Source: Sulfurospirillum tamanense (GTDB lineage Bacteria > Campylobacterota > Campylobacteria > Campylobacterales > Campylobacteraceae). From it: a stretch of 46,766 bases of DNA. The notes below the pieces were generated by a model. It was given only the letters and a program-made list of their open reading frames with translations, searched no databases and was not told the DNA's origin. Shown piece after piece: positions 25,108-33,873 of this stretch; positions within the stretch are counted from its first letter, which is position 1, and every line of letters begins with the position of its first letter. Location of the stretch: NCBI RefSeq assembly GCF_016937535.1, contig NZ_JAFHKK010000020.1:1-46766 (forward strand). Direction: 5' to 3'. The translations under genes and the position numbers were made by a program.

Positions 25108-25821
25108 ATGAAACACCTTAGTCTTGTCGCCCTTCTCGCCACGTCTTCGCTTTTTGCTGCCACCGATGCGCAAGTAATCGAATACTTCAAATCCCAAGTT
25201 CCCGAAAACATTAGCGTCACCATCGAAAGTCGCCAAACCCTTAGCGAACTTAAAGGCTACGACATAGTATCAACCAAGTTGAGTGATGGCACCCAAAGTC
25301 AGGTCATTACCTTATTTGCCAAAGACGGCTTGATGTTTCCTGACATCATTGACCTAAACTCTGGCGTCTCCATGAAACAATCTTTTGAACAAAAGCAATT
25401 GGGACAAAAGCTTGGCACCTTATACAAACAAGAGAGCAAAAACAACATTATTGCCCTTGGAAATGACAAAAACAAGCCCACTATGGTGGTTTTTTCTGAC
25501 CCAGAGTGCCCTTATTGCCGCAACGAACTGCAAACTGTGGAAGAGCGCCTAAAGACCCACAACCTCCGCCTTATCCTCACGCCCGTCCACGATACAACGG
25601 CATTGCAAAAAAGCTACCTCATCTACCAAGGTGTAGCAAAAGCCAAAGATGACGCCACCAAAATCGCTCTTTTGCGTAAGTATTTTGACGAAGCAGCAAC
25701 CGTAGATGCGACTGTTTCGGATGATAAGGTCGAACAAATGAACCAACTGCGCCGTAAGTACCTCCAAGCAGGCCTCAAAGGTGTTCCTTTTTATATCGAT
25801 GAAAAAGAGCTTCTACAATAA
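25108..25821 (+). CDS. Periplasmic DsbC/DsbG-like thiol:disulfide protein
   Basis: A 237-residue protein with a signal peptide (about 1-17, cleavage near LFA-AT). A short N-terminal domain, resembling the dimerisation domain of DsbC/DsbG, precedes a thioredoxin fold. The active site is DPECPYCRNE with Cys134 and Cys137. The cis-proline loop is KGVPFYI (Pro227). Such proteins isomerise or reduce disulfides in the periplasm and are kept reduced by DsbD-type partners. The start at 25108 follows a GAAAGG site; upstream codons back to 25069 lack a signal peptide. A stem-loop follows the stop. The partner and substrates are unknown. Confidence 0.85.
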   Translation: MKHLSLVALLATSSLFAATDAQVIEYFKSQVPENISVTIESRQTLSELKGYDIVSTKLSDGTQSQVITLFAKDGLMFPDIIDLNSGVSMKQSFEQKQLGQKLGTLYKQESKNNIIALGNDKNKPTMVVFSDPECPYCRNELQTVEERLKTHNLRLILTPVHDTTALQKSYLIYQGVAKAKDDATKIALLRKYFDEAATVDATVSDDKVEQMNQLRRKYLQAGLKGVPFYIDEKELLQ

Positions 25822-25827
25822 CTTCTT

Positions 25828-25852
25828 TTCTGTGGCTCAAAAGGCCACAGAA
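25828..25852 (+). terminator. Stem-loop after the DsbC/DsbG-like gene
   Basis: A 9-bp stem TTCTGTGGC/GCCACAGAA with a 7-base loop. No T-run follows, so a terminator role is only likely, not certain. Confidence 0.5.
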
Positions 25853-25889
25853 TCCGAACTTTGTTAACACTCCATCAACCCACCCGTGT

Positions 25890-25895
25890 TATACT
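25890..25895 (+). promoter_or_regulatory. -10 box of the OmpR-type regulator gene
   Basis: TATACT, 26 bp upstream of the ATG at 25921. Confidence 0.4.
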
Positions 25896-25920
25896 TTCCA
25901 AAACCTTTTAGGACCTTGCC

Positions 25921-26592
25921 ATGAAGATTGCGATGATTGAGGATGACACCGAACTCGCCGAACTGTTGTGTGCTTTTTTAGCCCAATACAACCTCCACGT
26001 CACCAACTACGAAGACCCTTATCTTGGCATTAGCGCTTTAGCCATCACTCCATACGATTTGCTGATTCTTGACCTCTCCTTACCAGGCATGGACGGGCTA
26101 GAGATTTGCCGCGAAGTGCGCCAAAAAAGCGACATCCCCATCATCATCTCTTCCGCACGCAGCGATTTGGATGATAAGGTCATTGGCCTCTCTTTGGGAG
26201 CGGATGATTATCTGCCCAAACCCTACGCCCCCAAGGAGCTTTATGCGCGCATCCTCAGTGTTGCAAGGCGCTACAAAAAAGGAGTTCAAGACACCCCTGC
26301 TCCTGCTTCTGTTTTTACTCTTGATGAAAAAGCGGGGCTTATATACTTTCGCCAAACGCCCTTGAAGCTTACCCGTGCCGAATTTGAAGTTCTAGGTGCG
26401 CTAGTACACCAACACGGATGTGTGGTATCACGGGAACAGCTCATCGGTGCCGCGCCAAGCCTTGGCGAAGAGAGCGAAAGCCGAAGCCTAGATGTGCTCA
26501 TCAGCCGTATTCGCGCTAAACTGGGCGAAAATTCTAAAGAACCCAAACACCTCCATTCGGTGCGCGGCATCGGGTACAGGCTAGCTGGATGA
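25921..26592 (+). CDS. OmpR-family response regulator
   Basis: A 223-residue regulator. The receiver (1-115) has phosphoacceptor Asp51 (LLILDLSLPGMDG) and the switch Lys in LPKPY. A winged-helix DNA-binding domain follows (LTRAEFEVLGALV, SRSLDVLISRIRAKLG, VRGIGYRL). Its ATG has an AGGACC site. The stop overlaps the ATG of the downstream kinase (ATGA), so the pair is coupled. The partner kinase resembles ArsS of Helicobacter, which makes an envelope, pH or metal stress role possible, but nothing here fixes the signal. Confidence 0.92.
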   Translation: MKIAMIEDDTELAELLCAFLAQYNLHVTNYEDPYLGISALAITPYDLLILDLSLPGMDGLEICREVRQKSDIPIIISSARSDLDDKVIGLSLGADDYLPKPYAPKELYARILSVARRYKKGVQDTPAPASVFTLDEKAGLIYFRQTPLKLTRAEFEVLGALVHQHGCVVSREQLIGAAPSLGEESESRSLDVLISRIRAKLGENSKEPKHLHSVRGIGYRLAG

Positions 26593-27827
26593 AGTGGTAC
26601 CATAGCCTTTTTTTTAAAATCACGCTGATTTTTGGCATCGCTCTAGCAGGGCTTGTGGCAGTGGGAACAAGCTTTACTTTGCACCAAAAAAAAGAGCAAT
26701 TGTTTGAAGTGCGCCGTTTTACCCAAAACCTCTTTCGTAGTGCCTACTCACCCCATTCTGGACAACTTGATACAGCTTTACTCGCTCAAGAGGGGTATGT
26801 AATCCCCGAAAATGCTGCATCTTTAGCACCCTTACTTAAAAACCTTTCTCCCACACCTTTTCGCCGCCAAGGAGAGATGGGACGGCGTATGCTTCCTTTG
26901 GAAATTGTTGCATTTAAAGGCAAACTCTATGCCTTGGTTTTTTCAAAAGAGGCATCCGTACACGTTTATGAGACTCCTTTTCACCCCTCACACCCCTTAC
27001 ATGTAAGTGTGTTTGGTCTCATTGGTCTGGCGTTGGTGTTTTTATATGTGTTAACTTTACGCAGCATTCGCCCCCTTTTGCCCCTGAAAGCGCGGATTGA
27101 AGCCTTGGCGGAGGGAGATTATACCCTACCTCCTCGCAGCCACAGCAAAGACGAGATTGGCGCCCTTGCTAATGCCTTTCATGACACGGTGCAAAAGATA
27201 AAAGACCTCAAAGAAGCGCGGCAACTGTTTTTGCGCAACATCATGCACGAACTTAAAACCCCCATCACCAAGGGGAAATTAGCCCTTGCCATGTTGGAAG
27301 ACTCTCCTTATAAAACCAAACTTGACGTACTTTTTGACACCCAAGAACAGATGCTGGAAGAGTTCGCGCGCATCGAAAAACTAGGGGCGGGAGAGCTCAC
27401 CCTCGTGCGTAAACCTTACCATTTGGATGACATTGTGGCCCAAGTGCGGGATTTGCTCCCTGATGAGTCCGCGCCTTTGGAGGTATCTGCCGACCCCCAA
27501 ACCTTACATGTAGACTTTGATTTGTTTTGTGTGGCCCTTAAAAACATCACAGACAATGCCCTGCGCTACAGTACCGATGGACGCGCGCGCCTTACATGTA
27601 AAGGCACAACCTTATCCATCTCCAACCACGGCGACCCTTTGCCTCACCCTCTTGATTCTTACGCCAAACCCTATTTTTTAGGAGGCTCCAAACAAAAAGA
27701 ATCCCGTGGCCTTGGCTTTGGACTTTACATCGCCCTAGCCGTTTTTCGCCTCCACGCTTTGCCTTACCACTACACCCACGAAGCAGGGGTTAGCACTTTT
27801 ACCCTTGAACTTACTCCGGTGCTTTAA
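26589..27827 (+). CDS. ArsS-like sensor histidine kinase
   Basis: A 412-residue kinase with membrane segments at about 10-30 and 139-158. They flank a periplasmic sensor of some 108 residues. A HAMP domain (158-210) and the H box FLRNIMHELKTPITKGKLAL (His220) follow, a form typical of the Campylobacterota ArsS group. The ATPase domain shows ITDNALRYS and SRGLGFGLYIALAVF. It contains two perfect palindrome copies (26997, 27592) and one near-copy (27504), encoding LHV, LTCK and LHV, the densest cluster in the window. Its 3' end overlaps the convergent methyltransferase gene by 17 bases. The signal is unknown. Confidence 0.9.
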   Translation: MKWYHSLFFKITLIFGIALAGLVAVGTSFTLHQKKEQLFEVRRFTQNLFRSAYSPHSGQLDTALLAQEGYVIPENAASLAPLLKNLSPTPFRRQGEMGRRMLPLEIVAFKGKLYALVFSKEASVHVYETPFHPSHPLHVSVFGLIGLALVFLYVLTLRSIRPLLPLKARIEALAEGDYTLPPRSHSKDEIGALANAFHDTVQKIKDLKEARQLFLRNIMHELKTPITKGKLALAMLEDSPYKTKLDVLFDTQEQMLEEFARIEKLGAGELTLVRKPYHLDDIVAQVRDLLPDESAPLEVSADPQTLHVDFDLFCVALKNITDNALRYSTDGRARLTCKGTTLSISNHGDPLPHPLDSYAKPYFLGGSKQKESRGLGFGLYIALAVFRLHALPYHYTHEAGVSTFTLELTPVL

Positions 27828-28602
27828 GTCCATGCACAAACTGGTACATGAGCACGGAAGCGGCCACGCCCACGTTGAAGCTTTTGATGCCTTCTTCCAT
27901 CTCGATTTGCACGCACGTATCGCACACGGCTAACACCTCAGGGGAAAGCCCTTCCCCTTCATTGCCCACTACTAACACCCAACGTTTTGGTACGCGCACT
28001 TGGGCCAAGGCCGTTGCCTTAGGCGTTACTTCCGCGCCAAATACGTGATACCCCAAGGTTTTTAACGCCAAAATCGTCGCCACTGTGTCGTCGTACACAT
28101 GGAACCTAAGCTGACTCACATGCCCCATGGAAACCCGAAGAACACGCCGCCCGTAAGGATGCGCACCTTGTGACGAACAGACTAATGAATCCACCCCAAG
28201 AGCCGCCGCACTACGCGCCATGACGCCTAGATTTTCACTCTTAGAGAGCATCGTACTCATGAGCACCCGCTCGCCCAGTGCATTAAGAGGCAAAGGTGAC
28301 GGGCGAAGGCCATGCATCATGACATGGTGGTGCACCGTGTGGCCCACGATGCCTTCCATTACTTCACGGCTTGCCACAAAAAACGTTACGCCTTGCAAAG
28401 GCTCCAAGAGCGCACGTTCTTGTGCGTAAAAAGTAGGAGTGGCTAGGAGGCTTAAGGCTTGCACCCCTTGCTTTAAGAGCATGCACACCACCTTGGGACT
28501 ATCGGCGATAAACTCTCCCTTGGCACTCACTGCCCCATCGCGCAAGGTGCGGTACAGGGCAAATTCGGGTGTGGCTAGGGTGGTGACTTCTGTGAGTTCC
28601 AT
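27811..28602 (-). CDS. SpoU/TrmH-family RNA 2'-O-methyltransferase
   Basis: A 263-residue protein with an N-terminal RNA-binding part and a C-terminal SPOUT knot domain. Three family motifs are seen: the segment around MSKSENLGVMARSAAALGV, VLVVGNEGEGLS, and IEMEEGIKSFNVGVAASVLMY, which binds SAM. It should methylate a ribose in rRNA or tRNA; which site cannot be told. The ATG at 28602 overlaps the tex stop (TGATG), indicating coupled translation; the GTG one codon upstream is less likely. The 3' end overlaps the convergent kinase gene. Confidence 0.88.
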   Translation of the reverse strand: MELTEVTTLATPEFALYRTLRDGAVSAKGEFIADSPKVVCMLLKQGVQALSLLATPTFYAQERALLEPLQGVTFFVASREVMEGIVGHTVHHHVMMHGLRPSPLPLNALGERVLMSTMLSKSENLGVMARSAAALGVDSLVCSSQGAHPYGRRVLRVSMGHVSQLRFHVYDDTVATILALKTLGYHVFGAEVTPKATALAQVRVPKRWVLVVGNEGEGLSPEVLAVCDTCVQIEMEEGIKSFNVGVAASVLMYQFVHGLKAPE

Positions 28603-30698
28603 CACCCTTCCTCCACAAGGCTCAAACTCACTTTGCCCCGCGCAAGGTCAATGCCGATGACACGGATGGCGGGCAAATACTGGTTCAAACTCACCACTTC
28701 CAAAGGATGCCCCACCCGCTTTGAGGAGAGTTTGGAGAGGTGAATCATCCCGTCATTTTTCAAGCCAATATCCACAAACACGCCAAAATCTACAATGTTG
28801 CGCACCACCCCTGAAACCACGCTCCCTTCTTCTAGCATCCCAATGTCGCTCACCCCCTCTTTAAACGGCAAGGGCGGCAAGGCCTCCCTGGGGTCAAAGC
28901 CTGGTTTTTGCAGCTCAAAAACGATGTCTTTGAGCGTTGCTTCGCCCGCGCCAAAGGTCGCCATAAGCCCTTCGGGCGAGGCATCTGGGTTTTTCAAGAG
29001 CGCCAGCGCAAGAGGGTAACTCTCAGGGTGCACGCCCGTGTTATCCAACGGACTTTTACCCTCTTTGATGCGCACAAATCCTGCGGCTTGCTCATAGGCT
29101 TTGGCCCCCAAGCCTTTTACCTTTAGTAAATCCGCCTTACATGTAAAGCGTCCATGGGCTTCGCGGTGAGCGACCATCGCCTTGGCGACTTTAGGGCCGA
29201 TGCCTGCCACATACCCCAACAAGGAAACCGAAGCGGAGTTAGCATCTACTCCCACGCGGTTGACCAAATCTTGCGTCACGTCTTGGAGCTTTTTTTCTAG
29301 CTGTTTTTGGTCCACATCGTGCTGATACTGCCCAATGCCAAGGGCTTTGGGGTCGATTTTCACTAACGCTGCCATAGGGTCACGCAACCGCTGGGCAATG
29401 GAAATGGCACCCCGAATACTCACATCAAGCTGCGGGTACTCTTCCGAGGCAATCTTAGAGGCCGAATAGACCGATGCACCCGCTTCTGAAACCACCGTGT
29501 AAGGCAACACCACCTCGCCTTTGGCGTTGAGCGCGGCAAAAAACTCTTGGGTTTCCCGCGAGGCTGTGCCATTGCCAATAGCCACCGCGGTGATGGCGTA
29601 GCGTTTGGCAAGTGCGACGACTTTAGCGGTCGCCCCTTGCGTGTCATTGTGGGGAGGCGTGGGGTAGATGACTTCATGGGCAAGGTAGGTTCCCTCCATG
29701 TCAATCACGGCAAGCTTACACCCCGTGCGAAAGGCGGGGTCAACGCCTAAAATGACCCGTTGTTGCACGGGCGGGCTCATGAGCAGTTGGTGGAGGTTTT
29801 TGCCAAACACGTCGATGGCGGCGGTATCGGCACGCGCTTTTAAAAGGCCGTGTACTTCGCGCTCTAAAGAGGGCAATAACAACCGCTTCAAGCCGTCTTT
29901 GTACGCCTCAAAAAGGAAGGGATTTTTGGCGTTTTTAGGAAGTTTGTACTGGTAAATGTTTGCTTCGATGCGCGCCACATCCACGACCATCTTGACGCTC
30001 AGTTGCTTTTCTTTGACCCCACGCATGAGGGCGAGGTAGCGGTGAGAAGGGATGAAGGCGACCTTTTCACGCGCATCGGCCAGAGAAACAAAAGCCCCTT
30101 TTTCGTCAAAGGTTTTGGTTTTTTTCACTTCCAAAACGCCGTGCTTTAGCATGAGCGTGCGCACCGCTTCACGCTCCCTTGGGGCATCCGCAAAACGTTC
30201 CGCGAGGATGTCCTGGGCTCCTGTCACGGCTTCTTCCACAGAAGCGACCTTTTCGCCCACGTAGGTTTTCGCCTTCTCGTAAAACATCGCCTCGTCGCCT
30301 TTTTCTAATACGTCTGCTAAGGGTTCAAGGCCTTTTTGGATGGCACTTTGGGCGCGGGAGTTCTTTTTTTCTTTAAAGGGGCGAAAAATGTCTTCCACTT
30401 CGCTGAGGGTTTGGGCAGCCTCTAAGCGGTGTTTGAGCGCGGAATCTAGCACACTGCGCTCGCTAATAAGCCTTGCCACGTCGGCTTTGCGCTCCAAAAG
30501 GTGCTTGGCACTTTCAACGATTTTTTCAAAATCGCGCAACGCTTCATCGCTCGCCCCCTCGGTCATCTCCTTGCGGTAGCGTGCGATGAAAGGCACCGTC
30601 GCCCCGCCTTCAAGGAGGGTTAAAATGTTGGTAACCGCGGTCGCACTAAGACCTGTTTGTTTGATAAGGATGTCTGTTAAGGTGTGCATCGTTTCCAT
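28602..30698 (-). CDS. tex: Tex-family transcription accessory / RNA-binding protein
   Basis: A 698-residue cytoplasmic protein matching Tex over its full length. It has an N-terminal helical domain (VPFIARYRKEMTEGASDEALRDF), a YqgF/RNase H-like domain (ILGVDPAFRTGCKLAVID), helix-hairpin-helix motifs (VAGIGPKVAKAMVAHRE) and a C-terminal S1 domain (GSVVSGVVRNIVDFGVFVDIG). Tex acts in transcription and RNA metabolism. The start may be the ATG at 30698, two bases after a TTACATGTAA, or the ATG at 30689. A perfect palindrome copy inside the gene (29137-29146) encodes Phe-Thr-Cys-Lys. A -10 box lies at 30732-30727. Confidence 0.93.
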   Translation of the reverse strand: METMHTLTDILIKQTGLSATAVTNILTLLEGGATVPFIARYRKEMTEGASDEALRDFEKIVESAKHLLERKADVARLISERSVLDSALKHRLEAAQTLSEVEDIFRPFKEKKNSRAQSAIQKGLEPLADVLEKGDEAMFYEKAKTYVGEKVASVEEAVTGAQDILAERFADAPREREAVRTLMLKHGVLEVKKTKTFDEKGAFVSLADAREKVAFIPSHRYLALMRGVKEKQLSVKMVVDVARIEANIYQYKLPKNAKNPFLFEAYKDGLKRLLLPSLEREVHGLLKARADTAAIDVFGKNLHQLLMSPPVQQRVILGVDPAFRTGCKLAVIDMEGTYLAHEVIYPTPPHNDTQGATAKVVALAKRYAITAVAIGNGTASRETQEFFAALNAKGEVVLPYTVVSEAGASVYSASKIASEEYPQLDVSIRGAISIAQRLRDPMAALVKIDPKALGIGQYQHDVDQKQLEKKLQDVTQDLVNRVGVDANSASVSLLGYVAGIGPKVAKAMVAHREAHGRFTCKADLLKVKGLGAKAYEQAAGFVRIKEGKSPLDNTGVHPESYPLALALLKNPDASPEGLMATFGAGEATLKDIVFELQKPGFDPREALPPLPFKEGVSDIGMLEEGSVVSGVVRNIVDFGVFVDIGLKNDGMIHLSKLSSKRVGHPLEVVSLNQYLPAIRVIGIDLARGKVSLSLVEEG

Positions 30699-30700
30699 TC

Positions 30701-30710
30701 TTACATGTAA
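30701..30710. repeat. TTACATGTAA palindrome at the tex start
   Basis: Perfect copy, directly upstream of the tex start codon, where the ribosome binding site would be expected. Confidence 0.9.
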
Positions 30711-30726
30711 GGGTTTTAAAGGGCGC

Positions 30727-30732
30727 ATTATA
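30727..30732 (-). promoter_or_regulatory. -10 box of tex
   Basis: TATAAT on the minus strand, about 30 bp upstream of the tex ATG at 30698. Confidence 0.5.
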
Positions 30733-30788
30733 CGCAAATTTTATTCTGGCGACCCAAAAGCCTTTCTTTTTATTCCATCAAAAAAATG

Positions 30789-30794
30789 TATAAT
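30789..30794 (+). promoter_or_regulatory. -10 box of the dicarboxylate symporter gene
   Basis: TATAAT, about 98 bp upstream of the chosen start, implying a leader of some 90 bases. Confidence 0.45.
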
Positions 30795-30891
30795 GCCTGT
30801 TACTTTAAAAAGAGGCTGTGCTGTTTTTATACACAAAAACCCGCTATTCTGGGCTCTTTTTGACTACCACTTCCACAACAAAGGATACATT

Positions 30892-32118
30892 TTGACCACA
30901 CAAAAGAAAGGCCTCATGCGTAACATCGGCGTTCAGATTGTTATTGCTATGGTCATCGGCACACTGGTTGGCGCCTTCATGGGCGAAAGTGCGGCAATCT
31001 TCGCGCCCCTTGGCACTATCTTTATTCATCTTATTAAGATGCTTGTTATCCCTTTGGTGGCCATCTCCATCATCGCTGGGGCTGCAGGGCTTGGAGACAG
31101 CCCCTCAGCGGGGAAAATTGGCGTGACTACCTTTGGGTTTTTCCTTGGAACCTCCGCGTTAGCCGTGGGGCTTGCGCTGTTTATGGGTGAAGTTTTTGGC
31201 CCAGGACGCGGGCTGGATTTGAGCAGTGTTGAGGGCATGTTTTCCACCAAATACGCCGACCAAGGGGCGCTTCCTGGGTTTTTTGACACCATCACGGGCA
31301 TGATTCCCACCAACGTGTTCCAGTCCCTCACCGATGCGAACATCTTACAAATCCTTGTCTTTTGTCTCTTTTTTGGCATCGCCATCTCTAAGCTAGAAAA
31401 AAGCAAAAGTGCGGCGGTACTTTCCCCGCTAAATGCCACCATTGACGCGTTTATTTGGATGATTCACGTGGTGATGCGCATCGCACCTCTGGGGGTTTTT
31501 GGCCTCATGGCTGACGCAGTAGGAACTTTTGGTTTTTCCATGCTAACTCTTGTGATGAAGCTTTTTATTGTTTATATAGTCGCTATTCTCATTTATGGGT
31601 TTGTATTTTACCCTTTGTTGGTCAAGTTTTTCTCCAACACCCCCGTGTTAGCATTCATGAGCGCCATGAAAAAACCCCAAGCCGTAGCCCTTTCCACCGC
31701 CTCTTCCATGGCAACCTTGCCTGTTACCATCGAAACATGTGAAAAAGAACTCGGCGTTGCCAAGTCTACCGCCGCCTTTGTCTTGCCTTTGGGGGCGACC
31801 ATCAACATGAGCGGCAATGCCATTTATTACGGTCTTGTGGCTATCTTTTTTGCCCAAGTCTTTGGGATGGAACTTGGCATGGGCGAATACATCGCCATCA
31901 TCCTCACCGCCACCATCGGTGCCATCGGCCAAGCGGGCGTGCCTGGGCCTACGTTTTTAGTCGTTGCGGTACTCATCGCCGCGGGAATTCCCATCGAGGG
32001 CTTACCCTTGTTGTTTGCCCTTGATCGCATCTTTGACATGATTCGCACCGCCCTAAACATCACCGGCGATGCCGCGTGCGCGGTTATTGTAGATAAATAC
32101 AACCCCGAATCTGCCTAA
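30892..32118 (+). CDS. Dicarboxylate/amino acid:cation symporter (DctA/GltP family)
   Basis: A 408-residue carrier of the glutamate-transporter fold. Landmarks are the serine-rich re-entrant loop ALSTASSMATLPVTIE, the sodium-site helix LPLGATINMSGNAIYY, the second hairpin GAIGQAGVPGPTFLVV, and the final helix FDMIRTALNITGDAACAV. Expected substrates are C4-dicarboxylates or acidic amino acids with Na+ or H+. The frame is open far upstream, but that extension lacks family likeness. TTG at 30892 has AAAGGA at ideal spacing; ATG at 30916 is an alternative. A terminator built from two palindrome copies follows. Confidence 0.9.
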   Translation: MTTQKKGLMRNIGVQIVIAMVIGTLVGAFMGESAAIFAPLGTIFIHLIKMLVIPLVAISIIAGAAGLGDSPSAGKIGVTTFGFFLGTSALAVGLALFMGEVFGPGRGLDLSSVEGMFSTKYADQGALPGFFDTITGMIPTNVFQSLTDANILQILVFCLFFGIAISKLEKSKSAAVLSPLNATIDAFIWMIHVVMRIAPLGVFGLMADAVGTFGFSMLTLVMKLFIVYIVAILIYGFVFYPLLVKFFSNTPVLAFMSAMKKPQAVALSTASSMATLPVTIETCEKELGVAKSTAAFVLPLGATINMSGNAIYYGLVAIFFAQVFGMELGMGEYIAIILTATIGAIGQAGVPGPTFLVVAVLIAAGIPIEGLPLLFALDRIFDMIRTALNITGDAACAVIVDKYNPESA

Positions 32119-32132
32119 GCATAAGCTTCTCT

Positions 32133-32170
32133 TGTGTCTTACATGTAAAAAAGCTTACATGTAAGACACA
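32133..32170 (+). terminator. Terminator built from two TTACATGTAA copies
   Basis: A perfect 16-bp stem whose arms each contain one full palindrome (32139-32148 and 32155-32164), extended by TGTGTC/GACACA. The loop is six bases, AAAAGC, and C plus eight T follow. A classic intrinsic terminator, 15 bases after the symporter stop. Confidence 0.9.
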
Positions 32171-32202
32171 CTTTTTTTTCTTAAAGTAACTCCCAGTATT
32201 TA

Positions 32203-32229
32203 TTTATAAATTGTTTATAAATTGTTTAC
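32203..32229 (+). repeat. Tandem 11-bp repeat in the promoter region of the envelope operon
   Basis: Two adjacent copies of TTTATAAATTG (32203-32213, 32214-32224) and the start of a third (TTTAC). The surrounding 32180-32294 is AT-rich. It also holds an ATACTT/AAGTAT inverted repeat (32237-32252) and TATGAT/ATCATA (32261-32279), the first of which may be the -10 box. Confidence 0.6.
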
Positions 32230-32294
32230 TTTTTTAATACTTTATTAAGTATGTCGGATATATGATGGCTTTTATCATACCATAAAGGCGTATT

Positions 32295-33863
32295 ATGCGT
32301 GTTATAAGTCCTTTAATCCCACCCCTCGTCCTCCTAAGCCTCTCCTCTCTTAGTGCCTCAGAAACTGTTTATCGTTTTACAAACGATTTTTACATTCAGC
32401 ATAATGAAATCACAGGCAACAGTCCCTCAAGCTCTATGCTCACTGAAGGATTTGTGTACCACAATCTTTTTACGCTCTACACTAAAGGTCAGTTTGAGGA
32501 CATAGACTACACCCTCAACGCAGGCCTCAAACTCACAGACGACAGACGAAAAGATGTTAAAAAAGCCTCTCTAATCACCCTTGCTGGCCACATCCAAAAA
32601 GGAGCGCATCAGTTACACTTGGGGGATTTTTTCAAATCCTACTCCAAATACTCCCTCAACACCTCCCTCAAAGGGGCGGCATACACCTATACCACCGAAC
32701 AAAAAGATACCTTTGAGGTTGTGTACGGTCTGGCCTATCCCCGCTGGGATAACTTCTGGGACAATGAAGTAGATTCTACGGAGCGCGAAGTTTTGGGGGT
32801 GCGTTTTAACAAAAACCTCAGCGATGCCCTTAGTATTGGAATTGACGCGGTAGCAACAGATGATTCAAACTCTGTTGTGACGGGTATCCCTTTGTATGAA
32901 ACGAAACTTTACACCATTAACTCCACCTATCGTCCCATTCCAGGGTTAAAGCTTTACGGGGAGTACTCTTACTCTGACAACGAGACACAAACCGCTACCG
33001 CTACTACCAAGCGCAACGGCACAGCGATTTTTCTTCAAGCCGTCGGCAACAAAAAGCCTAGCCGCGTACAGCTTGAATACGAGCGCATTTCACCTGATTT
33101 TAAAACCGTTACAGGCTCCGCCACGCCTGATCGCGAAAAATTCAAAGCCACATGGCGCTACATGATGACAGACACTATCACGATGAATACGGGGCTTTTG
33201 TGGTTTCGTGACAACCTTGATGGGGACAAAACAAACACTACGCACACCTATCGCCCTAACCTTGGTTTTACCTTTAAACAGGTTTTTGACAGGCGCTATG
33301 CAGTGGTGGATGTGAACTACAAATACAATCACATTGACAAAAAAACTTCCGTAACCAAAGACTCCGTTTACGACCTTAATTACCGTGACCGTTTTGGCAT
33401 TGTCCACTCAGATATGCAGGTTTCCTACACAGACTACCACACCAACAACAATACGCGCAACCAAGAAGAATGGCGTTTTAACTCTACTTTCAACACCCGC
33501 CACTCCTACAAAGACCTTGTGCTCAAACCCTCCATCATCTTTGGCACATGGGACGTAAACGATGAACTAAGCAACGGTGACAATACCTACACCCAAGCCG
33601 CCCTAGGGTTTGGTGTGGACATTCCTAAACACAAAATCGCCACCAACCTTCGCGTGGGAAAAAACCGCTCAAAAAGAGATGCAGGGGATGATTTGGACAA
33701 GGTTTTTGGGAGTTTTGATGCCCATTGGAATATGGGTGATAGGGGACAATTTAAGCGCATTATGGTCTACCTCAGGGCGCACATTAACGACCTAAGTTAT
33801 ACTACCTCCGCAAACGATTACCAAGAGCGCAGTGTGACGCTCGGTCTTCGTATGACCTTTTAA
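32295..33863 (+). CDS. Putative outer-membrane beta-barrel protein
   Basis: A 522-residue protein with a signal peptide (about 1-21, ending SLSA-SE). The mature part is rich in alternating polar/aromatic strands (for example GLKLYGEYSYSDNE and MQVSYTDYHTNN) and ends in a strand closing with Thr-Phe (LGLRMTF), the C-terminal aromatic signal for outer-membrane barrels. Some 18-22 strands look possible; this is a rough reading. AAAGG precedes the ATG. It is the first of three closely spaced genes, all with signal peptides. I do not recognise the family; such barrels in similar operons often serve export or pore functions, which is only a guess here. Confidence 0.7.
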   Translation: MRVISPLIPPLVLLSLSSLSASETVYRFTNDFYIQHNEITGNSPSSSMLTEGFVYHNLFTLYTKGQFEDIDYTLNAGLKLTDDRRKDVKKASLITLAGHIQKGAHQLHLGDFFKSYSKYSLNTSLKGAAYTYTTEQKDTFEVVYGLAYPRWDNFWDNEVDSTEREVLGVRFNKNLSDALSIGIDAVATDDSNSVVTGIPLYETKLYTINSTYRPIPGLKLYGEYSYSDNETQTATATTKRNGTAIFLQAVGNKKPSRVQLEYERISPDFKTVTGSATPDREKFKATWRYMMTDTITMNTGLLWFRDNLDGDKTNTTHTYRPNLGFTFKQVFDRRYAVVDVNYKYNHIDKKTSVTKDSVYDLNYRDRFGIVHSDMQVSYTDYHTNNNTRNQEEWRFNSTFNTRHSYKDLVLKPSIIFGTWDVNDELSNGDNTYTQAALGFGVDIPKHKIATNLRVGKNRSKRDAGDDLDKVFGSFDAHWNMGDRGQFKRIMVYLRAHINDLSYTTSANDYQERSVTLGLRMTF

Positions 33864-33873
33864 AGGATAAACC

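Noticed and set aside
30586-30891. N-terminal extension of the dicarboxylate symporter by about 100 residues
   Set aside because: The segment runs through the divergent tex start region and is not like the carrier family. A TTG with ideal AAAGGA spacing lies downstream.
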